NCBI GenBank assembly: GCA_016758965.1
Contig: JAEPRB010000164.1
Coordinates: 1-64,000, forward strand
From: Circinella minor
Lineage: Eukaryota; Mucoromycota; Mucoromycetes; Mucorales; Lichtheimiaceae
Direction: 5' to 3'
DNA length: 64,000 bases
A program made the position numbers and the translations under genes. The notes below the pieces were generated by a model. It worked only from the letters and a program-made list of their open reading frames with translations. It was not told where the DNA came from and searched no databases. Positions 35,504 to 47,332 of the stretch are shown here, in pieces (position 1 is the first letter of the stretch; each line of letters opens with the position of its first letter).

Positions 35504-37471
35504 ATGTCAAATCAATCTCCTATTAAGCATGTGGTAATATCTCGATTCACTATTCGGCCCCCTGTCGAAAATGATCCAAGGTTATTATCAAGTCGAACAA
35601 AAGCTTTGATTATTGTAATTTTAGCTATGTGTGCAGCAAGTTCTGGATTTTCTAGCACAATCTATTTTCCTGGTAAATAGTCTTTTCCTTTATTTTTTAA
35701 GGACTTGGAGATCAAAAGTAATGATAATCTTTATTTATGCTAAATATTTCCCAAAAATAGGTATCCCCGATATTACTGTCGATCTTAATGCACCACCTAT
35801 CGCAACAACATTAACGGCCGCTTTATTTATTTTATTTATGGGTATTGCACCTGTTTTTTGGGCTTCATTTTCGGATTATTATCGGATACGTCGATTTTTA
35901 TTTATCTTGTCAATGGCGATCTTTGGTTTAGCTTCATTAGGTGCTGCTCTTGTGACTAATATTTGGGGTTTAGTCGTTTTGAGATGTGTTCAAGCATTAG
36001 GTGCATCTTGTGGTCAAAGTGTGGGTGCTGGCGTTATTGCTGATTGCTATCCTATTGAACGACGTGGTGCTGCTTTTGGAAAATATTTCTTTGGTGTCTT
36101 TTTTGGTCCTTTGATTGGTAAGATATATACTTATTTCATTGAAAAAAGAAAGCTACAGCTTTTTTAAAAATATATATATATAATTTTTAATATATCTAGG
36201 TCCCATCCTCGGTGGTTTTTTGATTATGAGTGATTTGAAATGGAGAGCAACCTTTTTGTTTTGTTTCGCCTTTGCTTTTACAGTCGTTTTATTAATCACT
36301 TTCACTTATCCAGAAACTTATCGTGAAAATGAAAAATGGGATACTAGTTTACCTATCACAACAACATCAGACTCTTATAAAAATGAAAAACAACAACAGA
36401 CAGCCACCAAAAATAACAACGATAATGGTTCGGAAAGTACACGTATTTCACTTGAACAAGAACCCGATAATGTATCAACCAATTCAAAACAAAGTCGTAC
36501 AATTGCTGCTTCATCGAATATTGATCCTGCTTTCAGCAAAAATAACAATGATAACAATAACGAAGATGCCATCGAAATCAAAAAGAAAAAGACATTAAAT
36601 CCTATTAAACCCTTTTTGTATCTTCGTCATCCACATGTCTTGCTTGCTTCCTTGGTTACAGCTGTAGCCTTTGGTTCTATGTTTGCTGTAAGCATCTTAA
36701 AAAATCAATTTGTAAAGAATTTATATTATGGCTATTTTATATGAGGATATATACTTACAATAATATTTTTATTTATTTATTTTGCATACAGGTAGAGACT
36801 ATTATTCCTGATTTATTCGAAAGCAATTATGGGTTTGTTCCATGGCAAACAGGTAATAGAAGGGAGGAATCTTAGGGAAAAAAAAAGAACATCAAAGAAT
36901 AGCAAGAAGAAAAAAAACAGCTTATATAAATCAATTTTATCCCGATTATATATGTTTAGGTCTCAGTTACCTAGGTGCTGGTGTGGGTAATTTATGTGGT
37001 GCATTCATTAACACTTTTCTAAGTGATCGACTTTTACTTCGTGCTCGTGCCAAACGAGGTGGTCATGCTTTAGTAGAGGATCGTATTGGTATCAACGTGT
37101 GGCCATGTGGATTCATTTTGATGCCATTTGGTCTTTTATTGTTTGGTTGGGGAATTGGTACCGGAATGAGTTATTGGACCGGTATTATTGGTTTTGGTAT
37201 TCAGAATTTCGGGATGAATCAAATAATGACAGCCTTATCTGCTTATCTAGTCGATAGTGCACCAGGTATTGGTGCTTCATTTACAGCAGCAGCCAATTTT
37301 CTTAGAATGATCACAGCTTGTGCTCTTACATTGGCTGCTAATCCAATGGTTAAAGCTATTGGTCCAGGGTATACTTGTGTCTTTTTAGCTGCATTAACAT
37401 ATATTTCCATGGGACTGTTAGTTATTCTCAAGATATATGGTGGTCGAATGCGACGTTATTCCGGTTATTAA
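35504..37471 (+). CDS. MFS transporter, DHA1-like (copy A)
   Basis: Five exons (35504-35672, 35761-36117, 36200-36687, 36792-36852, 36960-37471) give 528 residues with about 12 hydrophobic helices. Motif A after helix 2 is WASFSDYYRIRR. The helix 4 motif is LRCVQALGASCGQ. Motif C of proton-linked drug antiporters is GVFFGPLIGPILGG, split by intron 2. A hydrophilic central loop of about 100 residues, rich in Asn, Gln and Ser, separates the two halves. It lies tail to tail with a clear paralogue at 38585-40689. The family exports drugs, polyamines or small metabolites in exchange for protons; the substrate cannot be read from the sequence. The start is the first ATG of the frame. Confidence 0.9.
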
Positions 37472-38584
37472 CAAAAAAAAATGAATGCACTTTTCAGAAG
37501 TAAAAAAAGAGAAAACAAAGATTACGGAACTCTTTCCTCTGGACATATCATATCAATCTTCTTATCCGTTCCTCTTGTATTTTATTATGTTTCTAATTAC
37601 ACACTTATATATATACATACATATAGATTTTTATTGCATCTTCTCATTATTTTTAAAAAATATTATACCTCACCTACTTTTACCTATTGTAGTTATTACT
37701 CGTAATTTTGTAACCTTTATTCATTTACTGACGGATATATATATATAGAGAGAGACCAATAAATATTTTTCTTTTGATGTCTTTCTAATATATACGCTTT
37801 TTTTGTATCTATGGGTAATTATAATACAGGAAAGTCTGCGATTCAATTGCTAGATATATGTAAAGAGAAAAGAAAATAGCTAAAGCCCCCATAGTATATG
37901 CAAATTATATGACAGTGTCATCGACAACATACAAAAATGTGTGCAAACTGTTATTATTTTCATATGGATCCTGTAATTTAGGAGGTGGCCTACTTATGAA
38001 AAACCAAACGTCGTGACGAGCAACATTTCGATCTTTGGTCTTTATTTGCGTGTAAAATTGCTATTCGTTTCGGTTCTTGTTTTTGTTTTCCTTTACCGGA
38101 AACATGTTCTAATAACAAACGATTTGATAATAATATAGTAGAAAAACTTAATCCCATTGAACTATTCCTGGTGCTTAGAGACACGTTTGTATTTTTTTTT
38201 TTGGCATCGTTGAAGATATCAGGGGTTTATCTGAACCAATGTATGTCGTATAGGTAAGTTCAATAACTGTTTTTTTCTTACCAATGCGTCATAATTTGAT
38301 GTCCTTTTTTAATACATAAAGAATTACGCTTTCACTTTATTAAACTCATTATGATTTTGTTGCTTGGCAAACTGGCAAGAACTAAATTATGTCCTTACAG
38401 GAGTAATTAACTAAAATATATTTAATACATGTACAAAGGATATCACATTTTTAAGATGTGATAGAAATAAAGTAGTGCCAAATGTACAAATTACATACTG
38501 TCCACTGGAGGACTAATGAGGATGATGTATAGTAAACAAAAAAAGAGAATTGGAAAAGAAAAATAAATATAAAAACAGAGGAAA
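37472..38584. other. spacer between convergent MFS genes
   Basis: Both 3' ends lie here; AATAAATAT at 37759-37767 could be the poly(A) signal of copy A. Between about 37995 and 38190 both strands carry an unusually open stretch of less biased composition without a usable ATG structure on the plus strand; this is discussed as a possible gene fragment. No complete gene is seen. Confidence 0.5.
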
Positions 38585-40689
38585 TTATATATGTTGTTTG
38601 AGTTCATTTTTTTGTTGATAGCCAGACCAATAACGGAATTGACCACCAAATATTTTAAGAATAATTAATAATATCATAGCTATAACAGTTAACCCAGTTA
38701 AAAAAACACAAGTAAGACCAGGTCCTATAGCATCTACCAAAGGATTTGATGCAATAGTCTATAATAAATTGAAATAAACAATATTAACTAATTCATTTCC
38801 GAATTTTTTCTTCTTTTAGTTGTTACTAACCAAAATACACGCCATAATCATTCTTGCAAAATTCGCACATGCTGTAAAAGAAGCGCCAATGTTAGGAGCA
38901 CTGTCGACTAGATAGGCAGATAATGATGTGACAGTTTGATTCATGGCAAAGTTCACCAAACCAAAACCAACAATACCTGCCCAAAAACTCATCTTTTTAT
39001 CAAGACTCCATCCAAATAATAATAAACCAAATGGCATAAAAACGAAAAGACTAGGCCAAACGTTAATCCCAATACGATCCTCAACTGATGCACGACCTCC
39101 TCGTTTGGCACGTGCACGTAGAAGAAGATGATCTGATAAAAATGTATTTATTACAGCACCAAAGATGTTTCCTACCCCTCCTCCCAAGTAACTTAGACCT
39201 ATTTGAAAAGAAAAAAAAAGTTAATTTCTGTCCTCCTATTCAACTTTTTTTTTGAAGCGGGTATAGGTTACTATTTAATTTACCAATTTGCCACGAACTA
39301 AACCCGTAGATCCTTTCGAAAAGAATAGGAAGAATTGTTTCTAGCTTTTTTTTTTGAAATGCGTAAAAAAAGTTAATAGACATATTGATTTTTATGTATG
39401 TTTTTTTTTCGAGTAATAAAAATATATTTATAGAGATGTGAGTGATAGTTACAACAAACATTGAACCAAATACAAAAGCCACGATCAAAGACGCGAGCAA
39501 AACATGTGGATGACGGAAATATTGAAAAGGTTTGATAGGATTGAATGTCTTTTTCTTTCTAGCACCATTACTCTTAGGTGTCGATGATGGAGTTGTTATA
39601 GCAATACTTTGACTTTGGGCTGAATGTACATATTGATCTTCTTCCATTGGAATCTGTATGGCAAGGTCTAAATATTGATCGTTGTTACTCTTAGTCTTTT
39701 CACTATTAACATCCATTGTTCCTGTTTCTAAAACAGTATCCCATTTTTCATTATCACGGTAAGTTTCTGGGTATGTAAATAAGATCAATACAAGTACAGT
39801 ACAAGAAAAGGCGAGACAAAACCAAAAAGCAGTACGCCAAGTTAAGTTACTCATAATCAAAAAACCTCCAAGAATAGGTCCTAGATAACATTTTGATGGA
39901 TAGACTTTCAATATTAAACCTATTATATCACATATGTCATATGTTACCCTATTCGACAAATTTATAACTTTACCAAGCACTGGACCAAAAAAGACACCAA
40001 AGAAATATTTTCCAAAAGCAGCACCTCGACGTTCAATCGGGTAACAATCCGCGATAATACCAGCACCGACAGACTATATATTTTTCTTTCCTTTTTTAGA
40101 TTTTTTTTTCATTTGTCAAACCTATTAAGTGATCATATGAAAAGGTATAAAAAGATATAAAAAAAGATTACCTGACCACATGAAGCACCAGATGCTTGAA
40201 CACATCGTAAAATAACTAAACCCCAAATGTTATTTACAAGCGCTGAGCCAAGTGATGCAAGGCCGAAGATGACCATTGATAAGATTAATAAAAAGCGACG
40301 TATCCGATAGTAATCCGATAATGCTGCCCAGACAACAGGGGTTAAACCCATAAATAGAATAAATAAAGCGGCTGTCAGCGTTGTTGCGATCGGTGTGGAA
40401 TTTAGCTCTAATGTAATTTCAGGGATACCTGCCGTTTTCATTTTGCACTTTTAGTAATATATTTATCTGGCGTATGTATATAACTCATGACAATAATGTT
40501 ATTATAGTTATTATTATGTTTACCAGGGAAATAAATTGTACTAGAAAATCCAGAACTAGCCGCACACATGGCAAGAATAACTATGACTAAGTATTTTGTT
40601 CGACTTGAGAATAATCGTGGATCACCGTCAACAGGAGGTCGAATAGAAAGTCGAGATTTGAACAGTTGTTTTAATTGAGAAAGTGTCAT
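38585..40689 (-). CDS. MFS transporter, DHA1-like (copy B)
   Basis: Seven exons (40689-40524, 40428-40172, 40073-39974, 39880-39453, 39344-39284, 39198-38831, 38758-38585) give 517 residues. It is a close paralogue of copy A, sharing FSSTIYFPGIPEIT-type, ADCYPIERRGAAFGKYFFG and SDHLLLRARAKRGG segments. Motif A (WAALSDYYRIRR) and motif C (GVFFGPVLGPILGG) are intact. The central loop differs most and is shorter in Asn/Gln runs. Four introns sit at the same positions as in copy A; two more (after CGQ and after MACIL) are unique to this copy. The C-terminus is extended by about ten residues past the SGY that ends copy A. Expected role: proton-coupled efflux of small molecules; the substrate is unknown. 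Confidence 0.9.
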
Positions 40690-43189
40690 ATTCTTTTTCT
40701 GTCAAGTAGAAGAAGAGATAGGATGTTAAGTGATAGTTCTTGTCGCGGTTATTATTAACGTTATTATTTATTATGATATTGTAATTGTCGCGTCTCAAGG
40801 TTAAAGGAGGGAAAAAAATAATTTTCGATTTGATGTCAATAATAGGGGAAATATATAAAGAATTAACATTTCGCGGTAGTTTAAAAAAAGACCATCCAAT
40901 TAGCATCAGCCAGAATGTTTGTGCATAATGGAAGAATGAGTTATCCGGCATTTTAGTTCCTTATTCCGTGAAAAATATCTTTAGAGAAAAAAAGAGAGTG
41001 AGGTAATTAATGGACATGTTTGGTAGTTAAAAATACTTTCGGTGTAGTGAAATATAGTTAACAAAATAAATGCTTCATAAGATTTTTCTTACGCTTAAAA
41101 ATATTCTTCTTTTTGTTGTTGTCGTTTTGGTGATAGTAGTACTTGATTCATTTTGTTGTTAGTAAGAATCAAGAACTCCTGAGATAAAAAAACGGAGTCC
41201 CAGCAGCTGTAAAAAAAAATAGTTTACTGGAAGCCTCTTGGGTTGTTATAACTTGCGTGTACCATTTTTGAATAAAATATGTGTAATTGTAAACCTATTT
41301 TTCATTAAAATTAAAATTCAATACTTATTGGTGTGTATATATAATTTTAAGGGACACAGTGTACTTGTGCTTTATTGGTTCGTCGGAAGCATTGAGAACC
41401 GGTTGTCTAATCCGATCTTTTCTTTTACCCATAATCCGGAAAATATGCCCGACATCTGTTATAAAGCGTAATTCACTACACCAACAGTTTTTTAGAAGTT
41501 GATAAAAAACCCTGGAACCTGTCACTGCATGGTCTTTCATGGACTACAATAATAGCTTTTTTGTAAAGCTCTATATATTTGTGCAGCTTCATGTAGCTTT
41601 AGGAATAAAAGATAAGCTTAATACCTGTATTGTTTATCAACGTGTATAGTATACCAAAACAGCTTTCCCTTGCTATCACTATCGCCAATACTAACCATTT
41701 TTATTGAGTCTTTTATAATTAATATGATCACAGCTTAATGTGACCTCTCTTATATATATATATATGGAATCCTTGATTAAATAAAAAGACTAAAGAATTA
41801 ATAGAGAAGCTTTCACCAGGAATAGTTATACCTTTTGGCACCTAAGCATGATTACGCAAAGAAATATTTAAATCTATTTTCATGTATTTTATTTATTTTC
41901 ATTGTGTTTAAAATATGCTCAAAAGGTACGAATATCAACATTTCATGTCTTGCCACGGTGCTCCATAGTATTATGAACAATCATTGCGTCCCTTAGAAAT
42001 TGACGATTTTATAAATATAGATTTTCATATAGTATATCTTTATACATATCTTGCAACGAACATCTTTGTTTTCACAAAATCATAAACTTTAATTAATTGA
42101 TTTTCATTATTCTACACGTGTAAAATAAATATTTTTATGAATATTCTAGTACTTCATTTTTCGTTTGTCGTGGAGATATAGAAAAATAACGTTTTCCAGA
42201 AAAACTTAATTGTAACTACAAAAAGACTTGCGAGCTAACATCCTCATAAATTTAGTATGTATCCAACCAACTATTTATCTCCATATAAACTTGCAAACTA
42301 TGTAAGGTTCATGTTGATTTTGTTACCTTTACTAGTTAATCTTTCATAAAAAATATAGTTTAACTACTATCTTCTTGAGTCAGCTCAGCATGACAAGACT
42401 CATCTGTTTAAATGTATATTTTGGCAAATAAATGATATGTATATTAATTCATTTGTGGGCATGAGCTGCTTAGTATTAATTAAGTAGTAAAGGGAATATG
42501 TTCATATTTCAATTCCATTTTCGCATAAAGCGTTGCAAACTTGAATTTCATTTACCAAAAATCGCGATACACTAAATAGTAACGGATAGTCCATTTATTG
42601 GTATTTGATTATTTAAAAAAGAATAAAGATACGTAAAAACAATAAAAAAGTAGATACTGATGATAGTCATGGAGAATTAAATAAAGTATTCTTTACAATG
42701 ACATTAGCAACAACGTGAGTACTTATACTTTTTTTTATTACTCTATTAGATAATACGTACGAATTTTATAGTTAGCTACTTTATGTGTATCATGAATGAT
42801 AAAATTGAATACATAACCGTAATAAATATTTTAAGAACGCTTGTTAATTGATATTAATCAAATATATCTTGAGCTAAACCACGAATAAATAAAATGATTT
42901 GCTCGTTCTACGATTTCTTTAGAGGATGGCTATGCCACGAAGTCTTAAATAGTTTTGATGTTTTTTTTTTTAAAATATATATATATATGTCTTTTGTTAA
43001 GGGTTGAGGCTAAATATAGTATTAGTAGCAAAGAAAAAGACTCTTAAGATGCAAAGAGAAAACTAAAGCAGAAGAAAAAAAATACTCAAATGTACGACGC
43101 AGTCGAAGTCCCAGAGTTAGTTTACACATTATAGGAAATAGGAGCAATAATAAATTACCATATTATATTATATTGACAACTAGTTACTG

Positions 43190-43228
<39 letters not shown>

Positions 43229-43536
43229 GATTGTATATATCTATCAAAACTGGTTTTTCACGCGTATAGTATATAATGGTTTTAGAAGAATGTTTATCGT
43301 TCTGAGCAAACCATTGGAAAGAGAAACATACGTATTTAATTTGGTTGTACAAAAAAATTAATGCAAAAGGGAAAAAATATAAAGTTTTATTTTAGGTATA
43401 TACTAGTAACTAGTGGTGCAATTTATTGATATATGCTTTTGAATATCATGTTATATATATTAGTAGAGATCTTATTTATGATCAAATGGTCATTATTGTA
43501 CATTTTTTTTTCTTTTATAATTTTTTTTCTTGGTTC
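40690..43536. other. intergenic region, 2.8 kb
   Basis: The left edge is the promoter of MFS copy B. The right edge is the 3' flank of the P450 gene. The rest is AT-rich with no recognisable gene. It contains a (TA)n run at 43195-43225. A stretch at 42698-42713 looks like a tiny first exon with a GTGAGT donor but has no continuation. Confidence 0.5.
43195..43225. repeat. (AT)n microsatellite
   Basis: About 15 uninterrupted AT units in the 3' flank of the cytochrome P450 gene. Confidence 0.95.
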
Positions 43537-45919
43537 TTAATATCTACGTTTGAAGTTCACTTTCATTTCGTCAAGAGAAACCATAGCAAAAACAACACCA
43601 CGTTTTTGAATATGTTCCTTGTGTAATGAGTCTTCAGGAAGTGTAAAAGTATATTTACGTACTATTTTCAAAAAAAAGAAAGTGGTGGAAGTGTATAAGT
43701 ACGTAGAAGTAGAACAGAAAAAATAAGTTCGCGTATTATAGAATGGAAAATAGTGATGACAATAGCAATTTTGAACCAAAACACACACACACACAGAAAC
43801 AGTTATACGTACAAAGCATCGATAGCACAACCCGTTGCTGTACCATGCTAAAGTTCATTCCAATACATTGGCGTCCACCATTACTAAAAGCAAACCAAGG
43901 ATATCCAGATGTTGAATGACTATCCGCTTCACCACCAGGAGCAAATCGATCTGGGTTGAATGTTTCTGGCTCCTTCCAATACTTTGGGTTACGATGTAAA
44001 TTATAAATATCTACATCGATCAATGTTCCTTTTGGAATAAAAGTACCATTTAGTTCAACATCTTCAACTGCGACACGTGAAGGTGTTGTACATAATGGAT
44101 TATGAATACGTAAAGTTTCTTTTATCACTTGATTGAGATAGGTCATTTGTTTGGTTTGTTCGATGGTCGGTGTAATATTTTCAGAACTGTCTCCCAAGAT
44201 ATTAATTATTTCTTGTCTTGCCTTTTCTTGAATGTCCTATATTATTATAATAATACGTATGAGTTTGAAATTGTTAGAAATATGGTTTATTTCTTCTTGT
44301 AGTGTTGTGTATTATTATATTACTTACAGGGTTTTTCGCAAATTCGCAAATAGCACACGAAAGTGCAAAAGCGGTTGTATCATGGCCTGTATAGTAATGT
44401 TAATGTAAACTTGTTAGTTATCAGCAAAGAATAAATTACATTATACGAGATATATTCTTTGTCCTTACCAGCCAAGAAAAAGATACATAAATTACTCTAT
44501 AATAAATATAAAATGACATGAGTGAAAATAAAAAAAAAATACTTTTTTTTTTCTTTGAATGTTACCTTTAATTCCTCATCAGACATAATAGCACCATCTT
44601 CTTCATTCATTTCACTTTCAATCATTAAAGTCAATAAATCCTTTTCATTATTATCTCCTTCCATTTGCTTATTTCGTCGTTCTTGAATAATTTGTCGTTT
44701 GTGAAGAATAATTTTATCCAACATGCTCAAAAAGTTAGTCAGACTTTGATGAGCTTCTTGTCTTTTGGGGAACCAATGGAGCAATTTTGTATCAAGGATG
44801 GGAAATAGAATATAAATAGGTTTTATCATACCCTCTTTGACTTGATTATACCCATTTACCCATTCATTGTGTTCATCAATCAAAGCATTGAAATTGAAAC
44901 CTATATCATTTTGTATATTATTAAGTTTATCTCGTATAAAAAAAAATGAAGATTTGTATAACTATATTGGTTCATTATTATTACCAAAACCAGCAGTGCC
45001 AATCGCATCAAGAGTAAGTCGAGTAAATAAATCTGTTACATCCACAGGCCCTTCATCAATTACTTTAAACATCGTTTGGGTCAAGTTTCCAAATACTTTT
45101 ACCGGGAGTGCACGATGGAAGGCTGGGTTGGCAATCTTTATAAATATTAATGGCAATAATACAGAGTCAACTATTTAGAAAACAATCCGGATTGACTAGG
45201 GAGGGAATAGGGTTAAAAAAGAATGCTTTTTTTCTCATTTTTACCTTGCGATGACGCTTCCAATCTGGGCCACTTAAAAATACAATATTGGGCCCACCAA
45301 CGTAACGCTCAATCAAAGTACCTTTTACACCATTCGTAGACTCAGACTTTGGAAATAGATCTATGCATGTATAGATCATAATATAGTGTTAACCAGATTG
45401 CCTCTTTTTTTCTTCATTTTCTTCTTACCTGGTTTCATCACCATTTGCTTTGCAGCAACAGGATCTGTGATATCCACAATCCAACCTTGCGCACTAAATC
45501 TCTATTATTGTTGTTATAGTAACAAAAACAGCGTTTCGTTACTATGATTGAGTTACCATTGTTTCCCAATCCCTCATTTTCTAGAAACTTACTGTAAATA
45601 TACCCGGACTATCGTCACGCACAGGTTCAATAACTTCGCGTGCATAATCGTGAACTAGACCATTATTAAAATAATACTTAATCGCAGTAAAATAATCACA
45701 TTGTTTCATGTGTTGTAAATGGATTGGTGCTCTAATGATTTTGTTATAAAGACGATAAGTCAAAAATCCCAAAGCAGCTGCTGTACCCAAAGGTATTAAG
45801 GAGTCCTTGTGGCGCTCTACTTGTGGCAAAAAGTATGTGGCGTAAGCTTCAGTTATTTTTTCTACCGCAGGATTGGTAGAATTGCTAACTTGTTGAACAA
45901 GTGTAGATATCAGTGGCAT
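43537..45919 (-). CDS. cytochrome P450 monooxygenase
   Basis: Nine exons (45919-45593, 45501-45429, 45360-45245, 45135-44985, 44900-44566, 44496-44469, 44386-44328, 44236-43813, 43661-43537) give 545 residues. All P450 landmarks are present: an N-terminal hydrophobic anchor (about 40-58), the I-helix oxygen motif AGHDTT split by an intron, the K-helix ExxR (ETLR, about 403-406), the PERF-type FNPDRF, and the haem loop FSNGGRQCIG with Cys487 as the iron ligand. It would be ER-bound and reduced by a P450 reductase. Exon 6 is only 28 nt and encodes the start of the I-helix motif. Fungal P450s of this length act in lipid, sterol or xenobiotic oxidation; the CYP family and substrate cannot be fixed by eye. 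The two MFS transporters and the FMO are other accessory metabolism genes in the window, but there is no obvious cluster. Confidence 0.93.
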
Positions 45920-46803
45920 GGTATAATAATGTTATAAAAGAAGAAGAAAGGTGAAGAAATAACAAAAAAAAAAAAAAAAGAAGAAGAAAACAATTGTCGT
46001 ATTATCTATCCATTAGACACCGTTTCTTTTTTTAAAAAAAATCTAAGATGTTTAAATTTCCATATAAAAGTTAAAAATAAAAAATTTAACCGTTTCGTTG
46101 GACACCGTTATTCCATTTGGTTTTTGGTAATGGAATACAAAGACTCAAGGTGTCACCTTTTTTCTTCTTCTTCTTTTTATGCTTAACTGATCCGCGGCGC
46201 TTCCGATTTCCCCTTATAAAAAAATTTGTTAGTAAATCCCAAGCTTTAACACCGCAACAGCTCTCTTTTTCTTTAAACTATATATAATTATTCTGCTGAT
46301 TTGTGCATCAATTCCAAGAAAATATTTTTAAAGCTTTAAAATTATCTAATTTCCTGTAGGAAAAAATTAGCAGCAATACTTTTGTGTTTTTTTATCAATA
46401 TAAGCTATACTCTTCTATACTATAACAATAGTGCATCGCTTGATAAAACAAAATTTTAACGAACATGCTAATAATAGAGTGAATATCCATAATTTTTAAA
46501 AAAATATGTACGGGTTTACTACAAAATAACAATCGATGACAACTAGCATTTGTGAACCCTAGAAAAAGTTCTTTCTTTTACTTTATGGAGTGACAGTCTA
46601 AATTACCGTGTAACACTTGATAAAGTCGAAAACTTCAAAATTACCGTATCACTTCAAAATCAAAACATCAGTGTTCTTGTTATCTTTCCTTGTTAAATAA
46701 GCTTTATATACTTACATACTAGATCATTTTCCCATTTATTACAAAGTATCGGATTACATTCTTTTTTTCATACATATTTGTTTACAATACGCACGTTCTT
46801 CCA

Positions 46804-46834
<31 letters not shown>

Positions 46835-47332
46835 GCACACTATTATCACAACATTTTTGTGGTATTTTTCTACTCAGATAATCCTCTGTGGCACATTTAT
46901 AAATAAATCGGCATTACCATAATTTTGAAATAAACCAGGAAAAAGCGACATTATTGATGAACATGCTTATTTATATTTTACTTCGTTATTATTATTATTA
47001 TTATTATTGTAATAATTATCGTATTATACTTTGCTTAATAAAAGTACGAGCAATTTATATGAATCGGTTTATAGTTATATGATTTGTTGAAAATAGAATA
47101 TTGGATTGTATGTATATTTTAGGTTTGTGCAGGGTGATATCAGTTTTGTAGCACATTATAATGCTTAGTATTAGTAGTACAAATTGGAGAGCAGTGTTAA
47201 CATGTAACAGAAATATGTTTGTGTTGCATAACTGTATTTTTATAATACTAATGATTTCTATACTCTCCTTTTTACAACAAATTATCCAATCACCCACGCT
47301 AGTAATACTTGTTCTAGATCTTTATCAATCAA
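45920..47332. promoter_or_regulatory. promoter region of the P450 gene
   Basis: A 1.4 kb spacer. Its first 60 bases are purine-rich (CT-rich in the coding sense). A GC-richer patch GATCCGCGGCGCTTCCG (about 46190-46206) stands out in otherwise AT-rich sequence and could hold binding sites. Poly(T)/poly(A) occurs at 46807-46837, and a TTA triplet run at 46986-47009. The right end is the 3' flank of TDP1. No gene is seen. Confidence 0.45.
46986..47009. repeat. (TTA)n trinucleotide repeat
   Basis: About eight uninterrupted TTA units, non-coding, in the spacer between the P450 promoter and the 3' end of TDP1. Confidence 0.85.

Noticed and set aside
42698..42720. Tiny first exon with a GTGAGT donor
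   Set aside because: No following exon with an open frame was found within the next several hundred bases.
35504..45919. Secondary-metabolite gene cluster made of the MFS pair and the P450
   Set aside because: No backbone synthase (PKS, NRPS or terpene cyclase) is present, and housekeeping genes flank the genes on both sides.
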